The notes below the pieces were generated by a model. That model saw only the letters and a list, made by a program, of their open reading frames with translations. It ran no database searches and was not told where the DNA came from. From an uncultured Nitrospirota bacterium (lineage in GTDB: Bacteria > Nitrospinota > Nitrospinia > CAJXCL01), in assembly GCA_913051775.1 (NCBI GenBank), contig CAJXCL010000006.1, forward strand, positions 1 through 64,000: 64,000 bases of DNA. The letters run 5' to 3'. Made by a program: the position numbers and the translations under genes. Below are positions 45,500 to 54,274 of this stretch, in pieces. Within the stretch, counting starts at the first letter, position 1. Each line of letters starts with the position of its first letter.

Positions 45500-45960
45500 T
45501 ATTGATTAACTTGTGGTAGAAATTCGGGTTCCCGGGTAAAAATCTGGGGACCCAATATTTTTTTGCAACAGCCCGACATTGCGATTAGTTAACTATTAAT
45601 TGAAAACTGTTAATTAGTTTCTGAGCCCTGACCTCTGGCAACTGACAACTGCTTTAGAAGTATACGAAGATAGTTTGTCAATAGGTAAGGTCTGACCCAA
45701 ATTCAGTGTGAAAAAAAAGTATTTTGCGACGAGGAAAAGTGTGTCCTTTGTAAACCTCCTTCTAATCTGTGTCCCTTTTACCTTTATAAGGGGGAATTTT
45801 TTGGAAATGAGCCTCTACCTAACTCCTTTCTCCAGCTCTCTGCGACCTTGCACCCGCAGGGAGTGCCCTTGGGGTACGGTCAATTAGCCAGTTGACAAGG
45901 ATCGGCACTGTCAGTTTTTTACTATAGTTTTTTCTCAACCATAAGGGTAGAATTTATAAG
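45500..45960. other. Intergenic region after the MITE-like element
   Basis: No gene seen. It contains a hairpin GGGTTCCC...GGGGACCC at 45526-45553 followed by a run of seven T (45558-45564), a terminator candidate that may belong to degP and would have been pushed downstream by the MITE insertion. Confidence 0.4.
45526..45564 (+). terminator. Terminator-like hairpin, possibly of degP
   Basis: GGGTTCCC and GGGGACCC pair with one mismatch and are followed by ATATTTTTTT. Confidence 0.4.
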
Positions 45961-47316
45961 ATGAGTGTTGAAGTAAAAATCATTCCAGGAGAATTACCGA
46001 TCTTCTGGAATAGGAGCGCTGTTTTTTTTGTGAACTTGCACGCACTTTTTTTTGGCAATGATGACCTGACAAAGGTTATGGAGAGAGAAATATGCGGTAT
46101 GACAACTTATGGTGGTCGTGTAGTTTCTATCCTCAACTTGATATTCCGCAATAAAAAAAACCTTGTTATCCTGGAAGCGCCTCCTGACGAAGCATTACTG
46201 GAATATGTTTCAAATAAACTTGGTATTTCAATTCCAGATATAGAAGTATTATCTTTTAAAAGTTACGGATCCTTAAAGGAACTGATTACGAATAATGAAG
46301 TTGAACCGGTTATTAAAAAGATACGTAGACATTCCGCGGAATGGGTTGACGGCTTTGTGACGGATGAAACCCTTACAGCTATAGCGGACAGCACAGGTAA
46401 ATCAACGATAAGTAGTTTTGAAGGGAGTAAAAAGGGAAACAACAAACTCCTTTTGCATAACCATCTTGAAGAAAAAGGCCTGCCCGTGTTCGATACTTTT
46501 CTCGCGTCCTCAGCAGGGGAAGTTATTTCATGTTTCGATAAACTTTACAAGACTGGCTACCACGAAGCAGTCATAAAATCGCAAATCGGTGCGTCCGGAT
46601 GCGGACTGGAAAAACACTATACAGCCTGTAATACGAACAGTGAGTTACCGGATTATTTCTTTTTCGAAGGACCCTGCCTGGTGCAAGGATGGCTCGATGA
46701 AAAGGTTAAAGCAGTAAAACATATAGGCTCTCCAAGTGTTCAGATGTTTTTGAGCGATACAGAGCTTTCTTTATTTGATATAACTGAACAGTTTCTAAGT
46801 GATAGACATGTTCATGAAGGGAATATTTCACCTCCTCCTTATTTTAAAAGATATCCACAAATTAAAGAGGAAATGTTATCCCAGGCTCAGGTAGCAGGAC
46901 GCTGGTTGCATGAGCAGGGTTACCGGGGGACAGGGGGTGTGGATTTTCTAACTGTTAAAAGGAATGGAAAAGTCGAAGTGATTGTTAATGAAATAAACGC
47001 GAGAGTTACAGGCGCTACTTACCCCTCTGTTTTGGCACGCTATTTTCTTCCCCACAAAGCATGGGTTATGAGGAATTTAAAGTTTGAAGGCGCTTTGCAG
47101 GGTTATCAATTATTAGCTAAACTTGATCGCAACGGTCTGTTGTTTAAAAAGGATATGGAAAGAGGAATATTGCCTTTTAACTTTAACCTAAATGAGTCAG
47201 GGAATGTAAGCAAAGGGCAGTTTCTCTTTTTAGCTCCTGATACGGAAGAGTGTAAAAAATTATTAGAGAGTATACAAAATGTTTTCCCATCAATATGCAA
47301 ATTTGATAGAGATTAG
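45961..47316 (+). CDS. ATP-grasp ligase with pre-ATP-grasp domain (PGM1-like)
   Basis: 451-aa protein. Residues 1-130 match the pre-ATP-grasp type found in PGM1-related peptide ligases (REICGMTTYGGRVVSILN, VILEAPPDEALLEYVSNKLG). The ATP-grasp part has the phosphate-binding lysine/glycine loop VIKSQIGASGCGL (about 205-217), LVQGWLDE hinge, and the Mg site GGVDFLTVKRNG...VNEINARVTG. The C-terminal extension (about 360-451) is of unknown fold. Expected chemistry is carboxylate-amine ligation; substrate unknown. The M20 peptidase gene begins 8 bp after its stop, so the two are one unit. Only 5'-most promoter-like sequence was not obvious. Confidence 0.72.
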   Translation: MSVEVKIIPGELPIFWNRSAVFFVNLHALFFGNDDLTKVMEREICGMTTYGGRVVSILNLIFRNKKNLVILEAPPDEALLEYVSNKLGISIPDIEVLSFKSYGSLKELITNNEVEPVIKKIRRHSAEWVDGFVTDETLTAIADSTGKSTISSFEGSKKGNNKLLLHNHLEEKGLPVFDTFLASSAGEVISCFDKLYKTGYHEAVIKSQIGASGCGLEKHYTACNTNSELPDYFFFEGPCLVQGWLDEKVKAVKHIGSPSVQMFLSDTELSLFDITEQFLSDRHVHEGNISPPPYFKRYPQIKEEMLSQAQVAGRWLHEQGYRGTGGVDFLTVKRNGKVEVIVNEINARVTGATYPSVLARYFLPHKAWVMRNLKFEGALQGYQLLAKLDRNGLLFKKDMERGILPFNFNLNESGNVSKGQFLFLAPDTEECKKLLESIQNVFPSICKFDRD

Positions 47317-47324
47317 GAGAAAAA

Positions 47325-48431
47325 ATGAAGAATAATCTCAGCCGTCGTCTTGTGGAGTTAACCCGCGACCTTGTGCTTATTCCAACTAGTAGCTCACATC
47401 CCAATAATATTGAAAGATCTATTGAGTTGATCAAAAACCATCTTGAAGAAACCGAAGGAATAACTATCCAGACTTATCATTCACATGGCATTCCATCAAT
47501 AACAGCGCTTCCAAAAAATCAACCAAAGCCGGACGTACTTTTCTGTGCTCACATCGATGTTGTTTCTTTGCCTGAAGATGCTTTTTACAGGTCGCGTATG
47601 GAGAACGGACGGATATATGGCCCAGGGGCTGCCGATATGAAAGGCGCTCTTGCCATTCTTCTTGAAATCTTTCGGGATATCCATGCCCGTCTACCTGACG
47701 CATCTTTAGGGCTTATGGTTACGACAGACGAAGAAAGGGGAGGGGATTATGGGGTAAAATTTTTGTTTGAGGAAAAGGGACTAAGATGCGGTGTCGCAAT
47801 AATACCGGACGCGGGTTCATTAAATGAAATCACTATTGAAGAAAAAGGGATTTTACACTTAGCTATCCGCTCTCATGGACCTGCAGGGCACGCCTGTCGT
47901 CCATGGTTAGTTGATAACCCAATGGAAAGACTTTTGGATTGCCTCAGACAGGTAAAATCTTTCTTTAATGAAATGAAAAAAGGTGGGGGTGATCACTGGT
48001 ATTCGACATTTACAGTCACAATAATACGGACGAAAAATGAGGCATACAACCGTATTCCTGCGCAAGTGGAGGCAATTTGTGATGTCCGTTTCACTCCTCC
48101 ATCTACAACTGAAAAAATGATCGAAATTCTAAAGGATAAAATCGGTAAAGATATGGAACTGGAAGTTCTGATTTCAGCGGGGACGTCTCAATTTTCACCT
48201 GACCCTCTTTTTATTTCTGTAACCGAGGAAATTACCGGCAAACCGGTTAAGCTTTGCAAGTCGCACGGGGCAAGTGATGCTCGGTTTGTTACTTCTCTCG
48301 GAATTCCGGTCATAATATCCCGTCCTATAGTCGGAAATATTCACTCAGAAAATGAATGGATTGATATTGAATCCATGTCTACTCTCTACCGGATTTATGA
48401 AAAGTATTTGCTGAGAAAACTTGTTAAATGA
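47325..48431 (+). CDS. M20 family metallopeptidase/deacylase
   Basis: 368-aa di-zinc hydrolase of the ArgE/DapE/CPG2 group. Metal and catalytic blocks: FCAHIDVV (His), GPGAADMKGAL (bridging Asp), TTDEERGGDYG (catalytic Glu and ligand Glu), IPDAGS (Asp) and NIHSENEW (His). The dimerisation lid domain lies between about residues 180 and 285, with RSHGPAGHACRPW. AGGAGAA precedes the ATG. It follows the ATP-grasp ligase by 8 bp. A ligase and an amide hydrolase made together suggest that one enzyme makes, and the other trims or recycles, the same small peptide-like product; the product is unknown. Confidence 0.85.
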   Translation: MKNNLSRRLVELTRDLVLIPTSSSHPNNIERSIELIKNHLEETEGITIQTYHSHGIPSITALPKNQPKPDVLFCAHIDVVSLPEDAFYRSRMENGRIYGPGAADMKGALAILLEIFRDIHARLPDASLGLMVTTDEERGGDYGVKFLFEEKGLRCGVAIIPDAGSLNEITIEEKGILHLAIRSHGPAGHACRPWLVDNPMERLLDCLRQVKSFFNEMKKGGGDHWYSTFTVTIIRTKNEAYNRIPAQVEAICDVRFTPPSTTEKMIEILKDKIGKDMELEVLISAGTSQFSPDPLFISVTEEITGKPVKLCKSHGASDARFVTSLGIPVIISRPIVGNIHSENEWIDIESMSTLYRIYEKYLLRKLVK

Positions 48432-48494
48432 TGCAGGCTAATCACATGGACTCAAATCGATGATTTTCCTGTGGTCTTTGTCTTTGCAGTAAAA

Positions 48495-48893
48495 TTAGCC
48501 CGGAATTATTTTTAAAAAAATCTCTCTATTACGTGGTCCGTCAAATTCCGCGAAAAATATTCCCTGCCATGTGCCGAGTACTAATTTCCCTCTTTCTATG
48601 ATCACTGTCTCTGAAGCTCCGAAAAAAGAAGATTTTATATGGCTGTCCGAATTCCCTTCTCCATGGCGATAGTCCGGGTCATTGTGATCAATGAATTTTG
48701 AGGTTTTCAGGTTAATATCAGTGAGCACGGAGGGGTCCGCGTTTTCATTGATAGTAATTCCCGCTGTTGTGTGAGGGCAGTAGATGAGTACAATACCGTC
48801 TGAAATTCCAATTTTCCGAACCGCCTTTGCAACATCACCTGTGATATCCACAAATTCAGATCGATATTGGGTTTTCACTTTTAAAGCTATCAT
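48495..48893 (-). CDS. YjbQ/UPF0047 family protein, second paralogue
   Basis: 132-aa canonical YjbQ: YCPHTTAGITINENADP, the His-rich HGEGNSDSHIKSSFFG and GTWQGIFFAEFDGPR are all intact. This copy matches the common family consensus much better than the paralogue at 33.1 kb. Reported activity for the family is a secondary thiamine-phosphate synthase function; the cellular role is unclear. Single gene converging on the M20 peptidase gene. Confidence 0.92.
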   Translation of the reverse strand: MIALKVKTQYRSEFVDITGDVAKAVRKIGISDGIVLIYCPHTTAGITINENADPSVLTDINLKTSKFIDHNDPDYRHGEGNSDSHIKSSFFGASETVIIERGKLVLGTWQGIFFAEFDGPRNREIFLKIIPG

Positions 48894-49079
48894 TTTTTAC
48901 CTTGAATGTCATAGCGCGACGGAGCCGCAATCACAATTCGGTATAAAAAACCGAATTGGACGATTTCCGGAGGAAAGTCACACGGAGGGTTCAGACCAAG
49001 GATGGTCGCAATTAAAATATTCATGACTATGAAGTCATGCTCAGCGGGGCGAAGAGCGCAAGGGGAAATTAAATTTATT
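48894..49079. repeat. Intergenic palindrome and GCCGCAATCACAATT-type string
   Basis: CAATTCGGT and ACCGAATTG (48934-48958) form a perfect 9-bp stem over 7 nt. The flanking GGAGCCGCAATCACAATT resembles GGAGGCCGCAGCCACAATT near 49706 and GCCATAACCACAATT near 39648, a possible small dispersed family. Confidence 0.45.
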
Positions 49080-49580
49080 CTAATGTTTTTTTAAAAATTT
49101 TTTCACAATCCATTTCGCGATTTCAGAAACATCATCTCTTTTAAACTGCGGAATATCAAGGCCGTACTTATTGTCTGAAATAAGGGCGATAACGTGGTTA
49201 TCGTTTTTGCAGGACAAATTGTTTTCCGCTAAATCAGCCGCAATTTCTATTTTATCATGATCTCCTTCCTTATATCCTTCAGCTATCAGTAAATCTGTGC
49301 CATCTGCATGTCGGAAAGCAATTTCATTTAAGGTAAGCTCTTTTTCGACATCGCGGACTAACGCAAGCATTTTAGGGGAAGATAGAATTGTTAAAGTAGC
49401 GCCGGCATGTTTATGTCGCCAACTGTCCTTTCCCTCTTTATCGAAATCAAACCCATGACTCCTGTCATGTTTTACAGTTGCAATGCGGTATCCTTTATTA
49501 GTCAACTCAGGGATAAGCTTTTCGATAAAGGTCGTTTTCCCGCTATTCGATTTACCTATAATAGATAAAACTGGTATCAT
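49080..49580 (-). CDS. mobB: MobB-like GTP-binding molybdopterin-guanine dinucleotide adapter
   Basis: 166-aa P-loop NTPase. Walker A is SIIGKSNSGKTTFIEKLIP, followed by YRIATVKHDRSHGFDFD, GKDSWRHKHAGA and LLIAEGYKEGDHDKIEI, the MobB pattern. It assists MobA in attaching GMP to molybdenum cofactor for molybdoenzymes. No mobA, moa or molybdoenzyme gene is nearby. Length and motifs are normal for the family. Confidence 0.9.
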   Translation of the reverse strand: MIPVLSIIGKSNSGKTTFIEKLIPELTNKGYRIATVKHDRSHGFDFDKEGKDSWRHKHAGATLTILSSPKMLALVRDVEKELTLNEIAFRHADGTDLLIAEGYKEGDHDKIEIAADLAENNLSCKNDNHVIALISDNKYGLDIPQFKRDDVSEIAKWIVKKFLKKH

Positions 49581-49648
49581 ATTTTTTATATTTAAATATA
49601 AAGTTCTTTCTTAAAAAATCATATAATAACTTATACTTAAGTTTTCTT

Positions 49649-49654
49649 TATAAT
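49649..49654 (+). promoter_or_regulatory. Candidate -10 box of the permease gene
   Basis: A perfect TATAAT about 90 bp upstream of the permease start. No good -35 box at 17 bp, so the call is tentative. Confidence 0.3.
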
Positions 49655-49743
49655 ACAGCAAAACGATAGTTTTCAGCAGCGGCAGTGGAGTATACAGAGC
49701 GGTCAGGAGGCCGCAGCCACAATTTCTATAAAGGGATTATGCT

Positions 49744-51861
49744 ATGTCTTTTCTCGAGAAGTCAAGTCGTTTAAAGAAGCAGCTGACACTGCTTAATGTA
49801 TATGCCATTGTTGTTGGAGCAACACTTGGAGACGGATTGTTTCTCCTTCCCGGTATTGCGACTCAACAGGCAGGTCCGGCTGTGGTTCTCTGTTATCTTA
49901 TTGCTGTTCTTCCTCTTATACCCGCTATGTTCAGCGTAGTGGAACTTTCTACGGCAATGCCGCGTGCCGGTGGGGTATATTATTTCATCGACCGGAGTAC
50001 GCATCCCCTTCTCGGAACTATAGGTGGACTTGGGACGTGGTGTGCTCTCATCTTGAAAATTTCCTTGGCTCTTATTGGGATGGGAGTCTATATAAATCTT
50101 TTTTTTCCCGATATGCCCTTTACACTTCTGGCTGCATGTCTTGCATTGTTATTTGGATGTATCAATTTATTTAGTGCCGGGAAATCAGGTTCGTTACAGG
50201 TTATTATGGTTTTTGGCCTCCTGACATTTATTGGATGGTTCATAGGTGTAGGTTCTTTTCATATTGAAGCAAATCACTTCACCGGTTTTTTTAATAAAGG
50301 CACCGAAGCCTTTCTTTCCACCGCTGGACTGATCTATATAAGTTATATAGGTATTACGAAGATAGCCAGTGTTTCGGAGGAAATAAAGGATCCTGAAAGA
50401 AATCTCCCTCTCGGCATCTTTTTAGCCATGATTACGGTGGTAATTGTTTATGTTTTAGGCACATTGGTTATCGTGGGTGTTGTCCCGCCACAGAAACTTT
50501 TTGGTAGTCTCACACCTGTTGCAGATGCAGCGCATATACTGGCGGGATCATGGGGAGTAAAAATTACTGCGATGGCCGCGTTGCTTGCTTTTTTATCCAT
50601 AGCAAATGCCGGAATAATGAGCGCTTCAAGATATCCGCTTGCCATGAGCCGAGATCATCTACTACCTCGATATTTTACTTCATTTAATAAAAGTGGTATT
50701 CCGGACCGCGGAATCTATATTACCATCGCCATGGTTCTTGTTGTTATTTTTCTTTTTGATCCACTTAAAATTGCCAAATTAGCAAGCGCTTTTCAACTGT
50801 TGATGTTTTCACTTATCTGCCTTGCTGTTATTGTTATGAGGGAGAGCAGGATAGAATCTTATGATCCAGGATACAGGTCTCCCCTGTACCCCTGGATGCA
50901 GATTTTTGGAATATTCGCCCCTTTTGTCCTTATTTTTGAAATTGGCATGATCTCTTTATTGTTTACCTTCGGCCTCGTTCTCCTCAGCTCCGTATGGTAT
51001 TTCTTCTATGCCCATGACAAAGTAGAACGGGTTGGCGCAATGTATCATATTTTTGAACGAATGGGACAGCGTCGATTTGGCGGTCTTGATAGAGAACTTC
51101 GCGGTATTCTTGTTGAAAAAGGGTTGCGGGGTTCAGATCCTTTTGATGAAGTGATTACACGAGCACAAGTTATAATGCTTTCAAAAAAGACCACCTTTGA
51201 ACAAGCTGTATTACGAGCTTCAGATCTGCTGTCTCAGCATCTGCCATACACAGCTGCTCAACTCACCAAACGTTTTTTGGAAGATACAAAATTGGGAATT
51301 ACTCCTGTTACCCATGGCCTTGCTCTTCCTCACCTTCGACTTCCGAACGTTAAGCGACCTGAAATGGTTCTTCTTCAATGTCGTCCGGGAATCATAATAG
51401 ATAAAAATATGCAGATTCCTGATACAGGATACTCCTCTGGTCCGATACATGCCGTCTTCTTTCTTGTCAGCCCGTTGGAAAATCCAGGCCAGCACCTGCG
51501 AATCCTTGCTAGTATCGCCGGTCACGCGGACGACGACCGTTTTATACCTGACTGGCTCTCCGCAACAAACGAAAATAAGTTAAAGAAATTGTTTCTCAAG
51601 GATAAGCATTTTCTCACTATCCACATTAAAGAGGATTCCCAAAGCGCTTCGTTTATTAGTCAGGCAATTGGTGATTTAGAATTGCCTGAAAACTGCCTGA
51701 TTGCTTTTATTCTCCGAATTAATAAAACTATTATTCCCAGGGGAAATACGGTGCTTGAAGAAAAAGACCTTATTACTTTTATTGGGGAGCCTCATGCTAT
51801 AGAGCAAGTCTATAATCAATACGGAGGGCGCAAGCAGAAAAAAATTGAAGATTCCGCATAG
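49744..51861 (+). CDS. APC-family permease fused to PTS EIIA and TrkA-C domains
   Basis: 705-aa fusion. Residues 1-420 are an amino-acid/polyamine permease of the APC superfamily with about 12 membrane helices (VVGATLGDGLFLLPG glycine-rich TM1, PLIPAMFSVVELSTAMPRAG). Residues about 470-625 are a PTS_EIIA_2 domain with a candidate phospho-histidine H530 in GLALPHLRLPN, matching PtsN's site. Residues about 625-700 resemble a TrkA-C (RCK_C) ligand-binding domain, with NKTIIPRGNTVLEEKDLITF. The arrangement suggests transport controlled by phosphorylation and a small cytoplasmic ligand. The transported substrate is unknown. Upstream TATAAT at 49649-49654. Confidence 0.85.
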   Translation: MSFLEKSSRLKKQLTLLNVYAIVVGATLGDGLFLLPGIATQQAGPAVVLCYLIAVLPLIPAMFSVVELSTAMPRAGGVYYFIDRSTHPLLGTIGGLGTWCALILKISLALIGMGVYINLFFPDMPFTLLAACLALLFGCINLFSAGKSGSLQVIMVFGLLTFIGWFIGVGSFHIEANHFTGFFNKGTEAFLSTAGLIYISYIGITKIASVSEEIKDPERNLPLGIFLAMITVVIVYVLGTLVIVGVVPPQKLFGSLTPVADAAHILAGSWGVKITAMAALLAFLSIANAGIMSASRYPLAMSRDHLLPRYFTSFNKSGIPDRGIYITIAMVLVVIFLFDPLKIAKLASAFQLLMFSLICLAVIVMRESRIESYDPGYRSPLYPWMQIFGIFAPFVLIFEIGMISLLFTFGLVLLSSVWYFFYAHDKVERVGAMYHIFERMGQRRFGGLDRELRGILVEKGLRGSDPFDEVITRAQVIMLSKKTTFEQAVLRASDLLSQHLPYTAAQLTKRFLEDTKLGITPVTHGLALPHLRLPNVKRPEMVLLQCRPGIIIDKNMQIPDTGYSSGPIHAVFFLVSPLENPGQHLRILASIAGHADDDRFIPDWLSATNENKLKKLFLKDKHFLTIHIKEDSQSASFISQAIGDLELPENCLIAFILRINKTIIPRGNTVLEEKDLITFIGEPHAIEQVYNQYGGRKQKKIEDSA

Positions 51862-51868
51862 CAACAGG

Positions 51869-51899
51869 CTGCAGGAATACGCTCGCAAAACACTTTCAG
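51869..51899 (-). repeat. Dispersed repeat R1, copy D (inverted)
   Basis: On the reverse strand reads CTGAAAGTGTTTTGCGAGCG followed by TATTCCTGCAG, close to copy A. Confidence 0.55.
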
Positions 51900-52004
51900 A
51901 AAGCGATAAATAAAACCAAAATATATATTATCTTTGCTGAGTATCAATGTAGTCTTAAAAATGCTTTTGTCTCTTATTCCTTAATAAATCTTATTAGTAA
52001 TAAT

Positions 52005-52784
52005 ATGAAAATTTCTCTATTTCAAATTGACGCTTTTGCAAGTAGGGTTTTCTCAGGAAATTCTGCTGCAGTGTGTCCTCTCGATAAATGGATTGATGAT
52101 TCCATCATGCAGGCTATAGCGAGAGAAAATAACCTTTCTGAAACAGCGTTTTTCGTAAAGAGGGAGAAGCAGTATGAACTGCGCTGGTTTACGCCGGTTA
52201 CCGAAGTAGACCTCTGCGGGCACGCTACTTTAGCCGCCGCTTTCGTATTATTCAATGAACTAAAAATATCGGCAAAGGAAATCGTGTTTCATACAAAAAG
52301 CGGTCCGCTTACTGTTGAACAAAAAGGAGAGCTTTTGGAAATGGATTTTCCCATGCAGCTACCGGTTGCCTGTGATGTTCCTAATGATTTAATCAAAGGG
52401 TTAGGCAAAAAACCGGCAGAAGTTTTAAATTCAGAGGATTATTTGGCAATCTTTGATTCTGAAAGCAAAGTAAGAAATATAAAGCCGGACTTTGAACGAC
52501 TGAAACGTCTTGACTTAAGAGGTGTAATTGTAACCTCACCCGGAGAGAAATCGGATTTTGTATCCCGGTTTTTTGCTCCAAAATTAGGTATTAATGAAGA
52601 CCCAGTAACAGGATCTGCCCACTGTTCATTAGCTCCCTACTGGAAAAGACGCCTGGGAAAGAGCAAACTACATGCTATTCAATTATCTTCACAAGGCGGA
52701 GAATTATACTGTGAAATTCTTGATAAAAGGGTACTGATTTCAGGGAAAGCAGTTAAATTTTCGCATCGGGAAATTTTTGTTTGA
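52005..52784 (+). CDS. PhzF-family isomerase-like protein
   Basis: 259-aa protein of the diaminopimelate-epimerase-like PhzF fold. FQIDAFASRVFSGNSAAVCPL is the family N-terminus, NLSETAFFV holds the conserved catalytic Glu, VDLCGHATLAAAFVL the second block, and NEDPVTGSAHCSLAPYW the C-terminal one. The family includes phenazine-pathway isomerase PhzF and many stand-alone enzymes of unknown substrate; no phenazine genes are present. Single-gene unit, no ribosome binding site of note. Confidence 0.9.
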   Translation: MKISLFQIDAFASRVFSGNSAAVCPLDKWIDDSIMQAIARENNLSETAFFVKREKQYELRWFTPVTEVDLCGHATLAAAFVLFNELKISAKEIVFHTKSGPLTVEQKGELLEMDFPMQLPVACDVPNDLIKGLGKKPAEVLNSEDYLAIFDSESKVRNIKPDFERLKRLDLRGVIVTSPGEKSDFVSRFFAPKLGINEDPVTGSAHCSLAPYWKRRLGKSKLHAIQLSSQGGELYCEILDKRVLISGKAVKFSHREIFV

Positions 52785-53020
52785 AAGTGCAGATCTCTAC
52801 ATTAAAGATTTCTTGCAACGATCCCTGTACCAGTGAGGTTTAGGGCTTGTTGCGTGTGGCTTTAATTCAATAAATTTTCATAAAGTAAAATGTTTTATGA
52901 ATTCGCCTTGTAAATTACTAAAGTATTTTATGCTATAGGAATCCTGAAAGGTGTTACAACGAAGGATCTATTTGGGGCAAGAAGGTAAGAACGAGTTTCT
53001 GAAAACAAAAAAGGGAAACG

Positions 53021-53407
53021 ATGAAAAATATTTTAGATACTTCCGCAATTTTATCATATTTGGGAAAAGAAAAAGGCTCTGCAAAACTAGATTCTTTTAA
53101 AAGTGGATTGGCAATACCTTTTATAGCTTTAACCAAACTTTATCAGACTAGCTGACAGAAAAAGGGAAAGGTGACAGCAGAGAAAATAAACGGTGTGGTA
53201 AAAGCCTAATAACTTCCAATGCTCTTGCCGGATGAAAAAATTATTCTCACGGTAGGCAAGTTTAAAGTAAATTACCATCTGGGCATTGCCGATACTTTTA
53301 TCATTTACTTCGCGTATAATAGAAAATATTCGTTGGTGACCAAAGACCCGGATTTTGAGATCTTAAAAGACAAGGTGAAAAATTTTTATGGCTTTGAGCT
53401 TTCATAA
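53021..53407 (+). pseudogene. VapC-like PIN toxin gene killed by three in-frame stops
   Basis: A single reading frame of 128 codons spans the whole element. It starts MKNILDTSAILSYLGKEKGS (the PIN start with Asp6), has the middle block PFIALTKLYQTS and ends with GIADTFIIYFAYNRKYSLVT, KDPDFEIL (two further PIN acids). Stops interrupt it at TGA 53153-53155 and at the TAA-TAA pair 53207-53212, with no frameshift. The second half is the track ORF 53219-53407. The conserved Glu position also seems lost. The antitoxin gene is not recognisable upstream. This is a decayed toxin-antitoxin remnant. Confidence 0.78.
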
Positions 53408-53528
53408 ATAATTATTATTTCCGGACAGTACGCTTTTTTCAAAGTCCAATCACCATCTTAAATCTTTAAACCCAGAGTAAGATTTGGGATAATCACCTCT
53501 TATAACGGTCTTGCAATTTTTTCATTCT

Positions 53529-54269
53529 ATGCATCGATTCTTTTTAAAACAAAAACAAATTCTAAATAATAATGTCTTTTTTAATCCCGAAGAAAGTAAA
53601 CAGATCAAAAATGTCCTGCGCCTTTCAACAAAGGACCGCCTTTTGGTTTTGGATAATCAAGGAAACACCTATACAGTGGAAATCTCAAAATCAGATAATA
53701 AAACTTTAAAAGGAAATATTATTAAAAAGCAATTTGAAAGTCCTGACTCTAGGTTCTCAATAACATTAGGACAGGCTTTAACTAAAGGTTCGAAAATAGA
53801 TTTTATTATTCAAAAGGCGACAGAACTGGGTGTGGAAAACATCACTTTTATCGAGACTGAAAGAAGTGTGGTCAAATATAAAAATGTTCAGGCAAAAGAT
53901 AAATTGAAAAGATGGGAAAAAATAGCTAAAGAGGCCGCGGAGCAATCGCATCGCTTAACTATTCCGACTGTTTCCTGCTACCGGAATTTAGAAGATTTTT
54001 GTGAAACTGATGAAAATGCAAACCTAAGATTGATATTTTGGGAAAAGGAAAAGGAAAAAAAGTTGAGAGATTACCTGAAAAATGATATTGGTATAAGCCG
54101 TTTATCAATATTGATTGGTCCTGAAGGGGGATTCAGCTCAAAAGAAATCGAGCTGACCCGTAAATTCGGCTTCATTCCTGTAGGGTTAGGTTCTCGAATC
54201 CTTAAAACAGAAACGGCTGTATTATCTATTTTAAGCATTATCCAATACATAAATGAGGAATTAGGATAA
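53529..54269 (+). CDS. rsmE: 16S rRNA m3U1498 methyltransferase RsmE
   Basis: About 246 aa SPOUT-fold methyltransferase modifying U1498 of 16S rRNA. The ORF track begins at a TTG (53511), but family members begin M-H-R-F-F, so I use ATG 53529. ALTKGSKIDFIIQKATELGV, ERSVVKYKN and ERWEKIAKEAAEQSHRLTIP-type segment are the substrate-side motifs; the knot has LIGPEGGFSSKEIE and VGLGSRILKTETA. It precedes purH by 5 bp. prmA, a common neighbour, is absent. Confidence 0.93.
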   Translation: MHRFFLKQKQILNNNVFFNPEESKQIKNVLRLSTKDRLLVLDNQGNTYTVEISKSDNKTLKGNIIKKQFESPDSRFSITLGQALTKGSKIDFIIQKATELGVENITFIETERSVVKYKNVQAKDKLKRWEKIAKEAAEQSHRLTIPTVSCYRNLEDFCETDENANLRLIFWEKEKEKKLRDYLKNDIGISRLSILIGPEGGFSSKEIELTRKFGFIPVGLGSRILKTETAVLSILSIIQYINEELG

Positions 54270-54274
54270 AAGGT

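Noticed and set aside
52930-53020. Antitoxin (VapB/AbrB-like) remnant before vapC
   Set aside because: A string translating to TTKDLFGARR hints at an AbrB-type C-terminus but is too short and interrupted to support.
53153-53155. TGA in the vapC frame as a selenocysteine or readthrough codon
   Set aside because: A TAA-TAA pair follows in the same frame and there is no SECIS-like structure, so the gene is simply dead.
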